The position numbers and the translations under genes are program-made. Shown piece after piece: positions 1 to 5,094 of a stretch of 5,094 nucleotides of DNA (the stretch's first letter is position 1; every line of letters begins with the position of its first letter). Under the pieces are notes generated by a model. The model worked only from the letters and a program-made list of their open reading frames with translations, was not told where the DNA came from and did no database searches. Origin of the DNA: Bacteroidales bacterium (GTDB lineage: Bacteria; Bacteroidota; Bacteroidia; Bacteroidales; Muribaculaceae); assembly GCA_900755985.1 (NCBI GenBank), contig CAAEIL010000306.1:1-5094 (forward strand). Direction: 5' to 3'.

Positions 1-194
1 CAGGGATAGGACCCGGTTAGTCAACCATTCTCAGACAAAGAGTCAACCCTACTAAGTAAAACCACCAAACCGAGTCAACCTATTTCAGGAACGGACAGAC
101 AGCCCTCGACAACAACGAGACATTGGTCGCAATAAGCCGCAAATAAAAAAATCGAAAAATTTATACAATATCTATCAAGAAGCGATTATCCAAG
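1..194. other. Non-coding leader region upstream of the lipoprotein gene
   Basis: No reading frame in this stretch looks like a gene; the forward frames are closed by early stops (for example TAG at 7-9 and TAA at 53-55). It contains the AGTCAACC repeat array in its first half and an A/T-rich second half (about 140-175) just before the lipoprotein start. I looked for the Bacteroidota promoter pattern (TTTG near -33, TAnnTTTG near -7) and found no convincing match. The ATG at 195 has no strong Shine-Dalgarno; the A-rich upstream sequence is typical of Bacteroidota translation starts. This is probably the 5' regulatory region of the lipoprotein gene, but the transcription start cannot be placed. 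Confidence 0.6.
19..88 (+). repeat. Three 16-bp imperfect direct repeats with an exact AGTCAACC core
   Basis: Exact AGTCAACC occurs at 19-26, 41-48 and 73-80. Each copy continues into a weaker half (27-34 ATTCTCAG, 49-56 CTACTAAG, 81-88 TATTTCAG) in which the fifth base (T) and the last two (AG) are shared by all three. Start-to-start distances are 22 and 32 bp, close to two and three turns of B-DNA, so a protein bound at each copy would face the same side. The first copy also sits in a short dyad, GGTT-4 nt-AACC (15-26). This arrangement, upstream of a gene and outside any reading frame, fits an operator bound cooperatively by a transcription factor; the regulator is unknown. It is not a CRISPR array, because the units are too short and irregular. 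Confidence 0.5.
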
Positions 195-1799
195 ATGAAA
201 CAATTATTCTATCCTGCGATTTTTGCAGGACTTATGCTCGGAATCAGTGCATGTTCCGACGATGATATAATCGGTGACGACGGGAATCCGGACGACGAGA
301 ATCCGGAAGTCGTTACAATACCCACCGAGGATCAGATGACTGAGAGATGCCATGTGCCGGTAGTGGTTATTGGCGATGGCTTCAATGAGTTGTCAAAAGC
401 TTTCCTCCGCCGTGTCGACAACCTGCAGACCGAACTTACCGAAGATGCCAAAGTCATATTTTTCAAAGGTGAAGATATTTATAAATTTACTGTCGAACAA
501 TTAAAGACATTAGACAAAGCATACAAAAACGGGGCTATCTTTGCTATTGAAGAACCCAAAGAAAAGCAGATACTCGACCTTGCCGTGAAGATTACCGCGC
601 CCGAGTTCGCAGCAGGCTTTTCGGGCGAGGAGTACGATGTGCACTTCGCCGACCTGATGGCATACAACACCCTGCGTGACAAACAGTATATCCTTTACGA
701 TATTTTCGACGATGACCCGGTGTCATACAACTTTAGCACCGAAACTCAATCATCAGATTCGGCGACCCCTGAGGAAACAGAATCCGGCATAGAATCCAAC
801 GTACAGGAAGAAATTGAATTAACGCCATATACACTCGGCCTATATGCCGATGAGTTCAGCAAATGGCTCAATAATATTGACAATAAGGACGCCCGCAGCA
901 TACAGATGAGTCGGCAATTATCCCGAAGTACTTCGCTCGACCAGATTGTTGATGCGCAACAGGTGACTCATACATATTCATTCACGCCTCAATACTTCGA
1001 CCAATTTCCCGCCACGTCAAAAGATATAAAAGGCCATAGCGTGCCTATAACAATCAATTATTTTATTTACGGTGTCTACTCATTCTCAAAATATGCCGAT
1101 TATTATTTGATTGATCAGGAAATATCTATATGTAACAGCCCTATATGGCGTGGATCCGGAAATGGAGAAAAAGGCATGACCTTACTTTCTGTCAACTTCG
1201 ACGCCCATATCACCGGAATTTATGGGGCAAAGTTATCAAGAGCAGATGGTTGCATCATCCTCAACCATTCACCCAACACAACCACCAACACCTCGACCAT
1301 TACCACCACCAGCTCGTACTCGTTAAGCGGTAACTTGGGATTTTCCATCACCGGGAAAGGCCCGTCAGTTTCGGGCGGCTATGGCGGAGGTGTATCATGG
1401 GGCGTCAACCACACCTCCTCGCTCCCCGACGTGACTGTCATAAACCATGTTATGGATAACCCCGAATTTGAGAATAACGCTCACTGGACTTACAATATCC
1501 AGTATAATGACCCTCACGAGAACGGTCTGTTCAAAAAGGCGGTATTCGGCGACACTCCCGAAGTGGCAAAGTCAACTTTCCATACATACAATACCTGGAT
1601 ATGGCAGATTGACCATCCCGAACGATATGGCGTATTCCGCTTGGTGGAGGATAAACTTGAGGTTAAATACATGTGGGAAAAATTTGTAAAGAACAATGCG
1701 GTTACAGGTGCATGGGAGACGAGTCGATATTCAATTACGCCTAACTATGACAACAGCATCATATTGACCCGTCCTTACCGCAACACAACAACTAAATAA
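195..1799 (+). CDS. Predicted surface lipoprotein with leukocidin/hemolysin-like pore-forming domain
   Basis: The 534-residue product starts with a lipoprotein signal: Lys3, a hydrophobic core at about 4-18 and a lipobox ISAC with Cys20 as the acylation site. SDDD follows directly, matching the acidic surface-export signal of Bacteroidota lipoproteins, so the mature protein is probably anchored in the outer membrane and faces outward. Residues 21-48 are an acidic linker. Residues 50-175 form an alpha/beta-looking domain I do not recognise, and 180-210 a second Ser/Glu-rich linker. Residues 255-534 are beta-rich. Within them, 361-373 are Thr/Asn-rich and 374-405 form a Gly/Ser-rich hairpin with strictly alternating hydrophobic residues, then a PDVTV strand and an AHWTYNIQY strand. 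The order and texture resemble the stem and following strands of the leukocidin/alpha-hemolysin family. The family call rests on pattern, not alignment; a non-lytic surface beta protein is the main alternative. If it forms pores, targets could be competing bacteria or host cells. The gene is more AT-rich than the operon downstream. Confidence 0.6.
   Translation: MKQLFYPAIFAGLMLGISACSDDDIIGDDGNPDDENPEVVTIPTEDQMTERCHVPVVVIGDGFNELSKAFLRRVDNLQTELTEDAKVIFFKGEDIYKFTVEQLKTLDKAYKNGAIFAIEEPKEKQILDLAVKITAPEFAAGFSGEEYDVHFADLMAYNTLRDKQYILYDIFDDDPVSYNFSTETQSSDSATPEETESGIESNVQEEIELTPYTLGLYADEFSKWLNNIDNKDARSIQMSRQLSRSTSLDQIVDAQQVTHTYSFTPQYFDQFPATSKDIKGHSVPITINYFIYGVYSFSKYADYYLIDQEISICNSPIWRGSGNGEKGMTLLSVNFDAHITGIYGAKLSRADGCIILNHSPNTTTNTSTITTTSSYSLSGNLGFSITGKGPSVSGGYGGGVSWGVNHTSSLPDVTVINHVMDNPEFENNAHWTYNIQYNDPHENGLFKKAVFGDTPEVAKSTFHTYNTWIWQIDHPERYGVFRLVEDKLEVKYMWEKFVKNNAVTGAWETSRYSITPNYDNSIILTRPYRNTTTK
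1314..1409 (+). other. Predicted membrane-inserting beta-hairpin (stem) within the lipoprotein
   Basis: This codes for residues 374-405. In the first strand the odd positions Tyr375, Leu377, Leu381, Phe383 and Ile385 are hydrophobic, while the even positions are Ser, Asn, Gly or Thr. A TGKGPS turn at 386-391 follows. In the second strand the even positions Val392, Tyr396, Val400, Trp402 and Val404 are hydrophobic, with Ser or Gly between them. Each strand is long enough to cross a bilayer. One such amphipathic hairpin per subunit is how leukocidin-type toxins build an oligomeric barrel. The alternation is seen directly; membrane insertion is inferred. Confidence 0.55.
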
Positions 1800-1824
1800 C
1801 AATATTACAGACAATAACATTATT

Positions 1825-2127
1825 ATGGATATAGAAATCACCAACGACGGATCCGTGGTGACGGTTGTCATGAACGGACGTCTGGACACATTGCAGGCTG
1901 CCGAATGTGAAGCCCGGCTTGCTCCCGTGTACGAAAATGCAGACAAAGCGATAGTGATTGAGTGCAAAGGACTGGAATATATCAGCAGTTCGGGACTACG
2001 TATCTTTCTCAGTATTCTGAAGGATGTAAAAGCCAAGGGCGGTACTTTGGTCTTGAGGAATGTTAACAAAGAGATACGCAACATCTTCACCATAACCGGC
2101 TTCCACAAAATTTTCACCATCGAATAA
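1825..2127 (+). CDS. STAS-domain anti-sigma factor antagonist (SpoIIAA/RsbV type)
   Basis: The product has 100 residues, the usual size of a single-domain cytoplasmic STAS protein. It opens with a beta strand and GRLD (18-21), typical of the family. It then has the IVIECKGLEYISSSGLR segment (43-59), where Ser54-Ser55-Ser56-Gly57 matches the phosphorylation loop of SpoIIAA and RsbV (DSSG/DSTG there), and ends in the typical GFHKIFTIE motif. In the family, a serine in this loop is phosphorylated by an RsbW/SpoIIAB-like kinase and dephosphorylated by a PP2C/SpoIIE phosphatase; the unphosphorylated form binds the partner. Both activities are encoded by the next gene 14 bp downstream, so this is very probably its substrate. 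The preceding lipoprotein gene ends 25 bp upstream with no terminator-like hairpin between, so read-through is possible. Start: the ATG gives a complete domain; no clear ribosome-binding site is seen. Confidence 0.93.
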   Translation: MDIEITNDGSVVTVVMNGRLDTLQAAECEARLAPVYENADKAIVIECKGLEYISSSGLRIFLSILKDVKAKGGTLVLRNVNKEIRNIFTITGFHKIFTIE

Positions 2128-2141
2128 TCGTCATTGAGGCC

Positions 2142-4484
2142 ATGTCGCTTTCGGGGAAACTGAGTTTATACCTGGGCCTGACGGCACTGCTTATATTTGT
2201 GTCGCTCAGCGCCATATTCATGCGTTATGGGAGCGAGCGGGAAGCTCGGCTTGCAGCGCTCTATGCATCGTTCAGCATGGAGAATTTCTCAGACAAAGTT
2301 GACAATGACTTTGCCCGCGTAGAGGAATGTCTTGCCGTCAGCGCTCCGGGAGCTTTGGAAGCACTGAGGCATCCCGACGACATAATGCCGTATATGGAGC
2401 GGGTGGTAAAGTCCGATTCACTGATTATGGGTGGAAGCATCGCGGTAGTGCCCGGAGCACTGCCACAGACCGCCGACAAGCTGCTGATGGAGTATATCAG
2501 CCGCGACCGGGACGGTCGATGGCAGCCGAAGCATCTTGGCGACAGCACGTATGACTATACCGCGATGCCGTGGTTTGCCGATGCGCTGCGTGCGGGCAAG
2601 CCTATGTGGTCCGAGCCTTACTACGACAAGGGCGGCGGCGATGCGCGCATGATTACTTACTCGTATCCGTTGCGAAACGCCAACGGCCGTATTTTGGCCG
2701 TAATGACTGCCGATGTCTCGGTCAGCGGTCTCACCGACGAGATTGACCGTCTTATGCCGGTTGAGGGCGGATATGCCTTCGTCATCAACGGCCATAATGT
2801 ATTTATAACATATCCCGACAGTAGCAAAGCTCTTCCCGACAACGTACGTCGCTACGCAATCGAGATAAAGGAGGAATTAGCTGCGGCTTTAGGGATGGAG
2901 GACTTTTCCAAAGGCAAAGGTAAAACTTTCACCATAGGCGAGGGTGATACTTTGATGATGCTGGTCTGCCGACGGATAGAGGCCACAGGCTGGGTGGTGT
3001 GCTGTGTGGTACCGTATAGTGCCATAACAGCTAAGCTTGATTTGGTGACCATTAAAGCCGTGATACTCATTCTGGGCGGACTGCTTATTCTGCTTATACT
3101 CATACGCTTCGTTGTGGTGTATTCCATGCGTCCGCTCAGGCGTCTAACCGAGGCCGTCGAGAGGATATCGTCGGGCGACCTGGACACCCCTCTGCCTCAA
3201 ATGAAGGCCTCAGACGAGATAGGACGCCTCAACAACGCCTTCTCGCAGATGCAGATTTCGCTCCGCGAACATATAAGGCGTCTGCTTGAGACCATCACTG
3301 ACAAGGAGCACATCGAGAGTGAGCTTCGTATTGCACGCAGTATTCAGATGGACCTTGTCCCGGATTCATTCTCGCCGTTCGGCGAGTGCCCCGCACTCCA
3401 GCTTTACGCCCTGCTGAAGCCTGCCAAGGAGGTAGGCGGCGACCTTTACGACTTCTTCTTCCGTGACTCGAAACTCTTTTTTACCATTGCCGACGTGTCA
3501 GGCAAGGGCGTACCCGCATCACTCTTTATGGCCGTGACGCGCACCATCTTCCGTATGTCGGCAGGCGAATGTGAGGCTCCCGGTCAAATCGTCGCCATTG
3601 TCAATGACACCATAGCCCGGGACAATGACCAATGCATGTTCGTGACCATGTTCGTTGGTGTCCTTGACTTGCAAAGCGGCGAGCTGCGCTTCTGCAATGC
3701 CGGCCATAATCCCCCGGTGGTATCAGACATGGCCGGACCGCACTTCCTGCAGTGCGCCGAGAATTTACCCGTCGGCGTGATGGCCGGTTTTAAATATACC
3801 GAGGAATCTATCCGGCTGAACAACGGACAGTCGCTGTTCCTGTATACCGACGGCCTTACCGAGGCCGAGAACGCTGACAAACAGTTCTTTGGCGACGAGC
3901 GTATGCTCGAGCTCCTTGGCCGATACCGCGACACGTCTCCCCGCGAATTGATATGTCATGCCGCCGAGGCGGTGGCAAGCTTTGCCGGTGCGGTGAATCA
4001 GAGCGACGACCTGACCATGCTGTGCCTGCGGCTCGACGCACGCCCCGGACAAACCGATTTGCAACTGAATATGGTAAACTCGCTCGACGAGGTCGGCAAA
4101 TTGCCTGCTTTCGTCCGGGAGCTGGCCGCGAACTTCGGGCTTGACGATGATATTCTCGGGCGCATAAACCTTGTGCTGGAAGAGGCTATAGTGAATGTTA
4201 TCGACTACGCTTATCCGAAAGACAAGACGGGTGACATAGCATTGTCGGCGGTTTACGATACGGCGCGGCACGCTCTGACGTTTACAATAGCGGACAGCGG
4301 ACAACCGTTTGACCCGACGGCGGCGACGGCGCCCGATCTGGAAGCGTCAGCCGAAGACCGGCCCATAGGAGGGCTGGGCATACACCTTGTACGCAGTTTT
4401 GCCGATGACGTGGAATACAGGCGTGTGGACGGCCGTAACATCCTCACCGTTACATTACTTACTGACAAGCCGAACGACGTATGA
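2142..4484 (+). CDS. Membrane sensor with HAMP, SpoIIE-type PP2C phosphatase and fused RsbW-like serine kinase domain
   Basis: This 780-residue protein has four modules. A transmembrane helix (about 8-27) leads to a periplasmic region (28-303) with Cache-like features: YDYTAMPWF (137-145), GKPMWSEPYYD (152-162) and NGRILAVMTADVSVSGL (181-197). A second helix (about 303-327) joins a HAMP domain (328-382) and a short coiled linker. The PP2C/SpoIIE domain (about 395-632) keeps the metal-binding acidic motifs: VGGDLYD (431-437), DVSGKG (451-456), NAGHNPP (519-525), TDG (569-571) and SDD (621-623). The last domain (about 640-776) is a GHKL ATPase of the RsbW/SpoIIAB type: EAIVN (681-685) holds the catalytic Glu and Mg-binding Asn, DSGQPF (718-723) the first glycine box and GGLGIHLV (743-750) the second. 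All key residues are present, so both activities look intact. The same chain should add and remove phosphate on the STAS protein encoded just upstream, with the periplasmic signal setting the balance. GAGG-like purine sequence (GAGG, 2136-2139) lies too close to the ATG to be a good Shine-Dalgarno. Confidence 0.93.
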   Translation: MSLSGKLSLYLGLTALLIFVSLSAIFMRYGSEREARLAALYASFSMENFSDKVDNDFARVEECLAVSAPGALEALRHPDDIMPYMERVVKSDSLIMGGSIAVVPGALPQTADKLLMEYISRDRDGRWQPKHLGDSTYDYTAMPWFADALRAGKPMWSEPYYDKGGGDARMITYSYPLRNANGRILAVMTADVSVSGLTDEIDRLMPVEGGYAFVINGHNVFITYPDSSKALPDNVRRYAIEIKEELAAALGMEDFSKGKGKTFTIGEGDTLMMLVCRRIEATGWVVCCVVPYSAITAKLDLVTIKAVILILGGLLILLILIRFVVVYSMRPLRRLTEAVERISSGDLDTPLPQMKASDEIGRLNNAFSQMQISLREHIRRLLETITDKEHIESELRIARSIQMDLVPDSFSPFGECPALQLYALLKPAKEVGGDLYDFFFRDSKLFFTIADVSGKGVPASLFMAVTRTIFRMSAGECEAPGQIVAIVNDTIARDNDQCMFVTMFVGVLDLQSGELRFCNAGHNPPVVSDMAGPHFLQCAENLPVGVMAGFKYTEESIRLNNGQSLFLYTDGLTEAENADKQFFGDERMLELLGRYRDTSPRELICHAAEAVASFAGAVNQSDDLTMLCLRLDARPGQTDLQLNMVNSLDEVGKLPAFVRELAANFGLDDDILGRINLVLEEAIVNVIDYAYPKDKTGDIALSAVYDTARHALTFTIADSGQPFDPTAATAPDLEASAEDRPIGGLGIHLVRSFADDVEYRRVDGRNILTVTLLTDKPNDV
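4481..4484 (+). other. ATGA stop/start overlap coupling the sensor gene to the MATE gene
   Basis: The ATG of the transporter (4481-4483) overlaps the TGA stop of the sensor gene (4482-4484). Such overlaps usually mean co-transcription and translational coupling by re-initiating ribosomes, so the transporter should be made in step with the partner-switch proteins. No separate ribosome-binding site is seen upstream of 4481. Confidence 0.85.
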
Positions 4485-5094
4485 AACGCAACTCCTACCT
4501 TGTATCCAAAGCCTTCCGCAGCTTTCTGTTCGCCTCGGTGATGACCGTGGCGGCCTCGCAGATGGGAGCGTTTGTCGATGGACTTATGGTGACGTGGTTC
4601 ATCAGCGACGCGGCCATGAGTGCCATCAACATTGCCATGCCTGTGCTGCAGCTGTATTTCTCGCTCTGCCTGCTGTTAGGCGTCGGCGGCACTATCCTTG
4701 CCGGCAAAGCCATGGGCGGCCACGACCGTGCGCGAGCCTCCGGTATATTCTCGCTCTCTGTCACGGCGGCTCTTATCGCCGGTCTTGTGCTCGGCGCGCT
4801 CGGACTGATTTTCTTTCATCCTATCGTCAACATGCTCTGTCCCGACAGATCCATAGTGGGTTTTGCCGGTGAATATATGGCGATAACCATTCCGTCGGCG
4901 CCACTGTACATGCTCATGATAGTGCTTCAGCTCTTTGTGGCACTCGACGGAGAACCGGGGCGCGTCACTTTGGCCGTAACCACCTGCATTGCCGTAAACC
5001 TTGTGCTAGACTATGTGTTCATAGCCATGTTGCACCGGGGTATGGCCGGAGCCGCCGCGGCTAACGGGGAAAAGCACGGCCCAGGGAACGAATC
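4481..5094 (+). CDS. MATE-family multidrug/toxin efflux transporter (5' part, runs off the window)
   Basis: The visible 204 residues are the N-terminal half of a MATE (DinF/NorM/MepA superfamily) transporter, normally about 440-460 residues with 12 membrane helices; such proteins export cationic drugs, toxins or metabolites using H+ or Na+ gradients. Seen here: VDGLMVTWFIS (32-42) after the first helix, MSAINIAMPVLQLYFSL (46-62), the glycine-rich LLLGVGGTILAGKAMGGHD (64-82), helices at about 89-111 and 126-153, the LDGEPGRVTLAV loop (155-166) and a helix at about 165-184 ending GMAGAAAA. These match the family's first domain closely. The start ATG overlaps the preceding stop and gives a normal N terminus. 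From about residue 195 on, the sequence stops looking like MATE in this frame and resumes in the +1 frame, so the 3' edge is doubtful. The substrate cannot be told from sequence. Confidence 0.9.
   Translation, partial: MKRNSYLVSKAFRSFLFASVMTVAASQMGAFVDGLMVTWFISDAAMSAINIAMPVLQLYFSLCLLLGVGGTILAGKAMGGHDRARASGIFSLSVTAALIAGLVLGALGLIFFHPIVNMLCPDRSIVGFAGEYMAITIPSAPLYMLMIVLQLFVALDGEPGRVTLAVTTCIAVNLVLDYVFIAMLHRGMAGAAAANGEKHGPGNE
5060..5094 (+). other. Apparent frameshift/low-quality sequence at the window edge
   Basis: In the transporter frame, residues after GMAGAAAA read NGEKHGPGNE, which is polar and unlike the next MATE helix. Shifting by one base at 5063-5064 gives TGKSTAQGTN, which lines up with the TGIST-like continuation usual after GAAxA in this family if two A bases (5071 and 5083) were T. 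One extra base plus two substitutions in ~30 bp suggests base-call or assembly error at a contig end rather than a real mutation. A genuine pseudogene is the alternative. Confidence 0.5.

Noticed and set aside
120..175. Candidate promoter: TTGG at 123-126 and TTTATAC near 160
   Set aside because: Neither the sequence nor the spacing fits the Bacteroidota consensus (TTTG then TAnnTTTG about 20 bp later).
1258..1312. CCA/ACC-rich low-complexity stretch resembling the upstream repeats
   Set aside because: It encodes the Thr/Asn-rich lead-in to the hairpin (NTTTNTSTITTT). The resemblance reflects codon composition, and no AGTCAACC copy is present.
1800..1824. Possible terminator between the lipoprotein and STAS genes
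   Set aside because: The 25-bp A/T-rich gap has no stable GC stem and no run of T after one.
1731..2120. Open reading frame of 129 codons on the minus strand
   Set aside because: It lies opposite the STAS gene and the end of the lipoprotein gene, both with clear family or signal features. Its translation shows no recognisable domain.
2286..2298. 13-bp exact match to the upstream region (28-40), TTCTCAGACAAAG
   Set aside because: A single 13-mer match in about 5 kb is not unlikely by chance, and it lies inside the sensor coding region without the AGTCAACC core.
3765..4304. Open reading frame of 179 codons on the minus strand
   Set aside because: It is antisense to the PP2C and kinase domains of the sensor, whose motifs are intact. 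Long antisense frames are expected opposite GC-rich coding DNA.
4387..4872. Forward reading frame of 161 codons overlapping the sensor end and MATE start
   Set aside because: It is out of frame with both genes, is rich in Arg/Cys/His without pattern, and the MATE frame through the same bases is unmistakable.

Overview
The window most likely comes from a gut-type Bacteroidales, possibly Muribaculaceae-like. This is inferred from a lipoprotein whose acylated cysteine is followed at once by an acidic SDDD stretch (the Bacteroidota surface-export type of signal), from the lack of good Shine-Dalgarno sequences, and from the moderately GC-rich coding style. No marker gene fixes the taxon. All four genes lie on the + strand and are tightly spaced.

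Bases 1-194 are non-coding. They carry three copies of AGTCAACC in a looser 16-bp direct repeat, spaced 22 and 32 bp apart (about two and three helical turns), which looks like a regulator-binding array. Bases 195-1799 encode a 534-residue lipoprotein predicted to be displayed on the cell surface. Its C-terminal half has a Thr/Asn-rich lead-in, then a glycine-rich hairpin with near-perfect polar/hydrophobic alternation, then a beta-rich tail. This resembles the leukocidin/hemolysin class of beta-barrel pore-forming proteins and is the most novel item here.

After 25 bp come three genes that look like one operon: a STAS-domain anti-sigma-factor antagonist (1825-2127), a membrane sensor (2142-4484) that fuses a periplasmic Cache-like domain, HAMP, a SpoIIE-type PP2C phosphatase and an RsbW/SpoIIAB-type serine kinase in one chain, and the 5' part of a MATE-family efflux transporter (4481 to the window end), which overlaps the sensor gene by ATGA.

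The likely logic is a membrane-signalled partner switch. The sensor would phosphorylate or dephosphorylate the STAS protein, whose state would gate an output that is not encoded here. The MATE gene is translationally coupled to the switch, so its expression or role is probably linked to it. Whether the lipoprotein belongs to the same transcription unit is open: the gap is short, but its base composition is visibly more AT-rich than that of the genes after it. The last ~30 bases appear to contain a frameshift and substitutions relative to a normal MATE sequence, which suggests poor sequence at a contig end or a broken gene.
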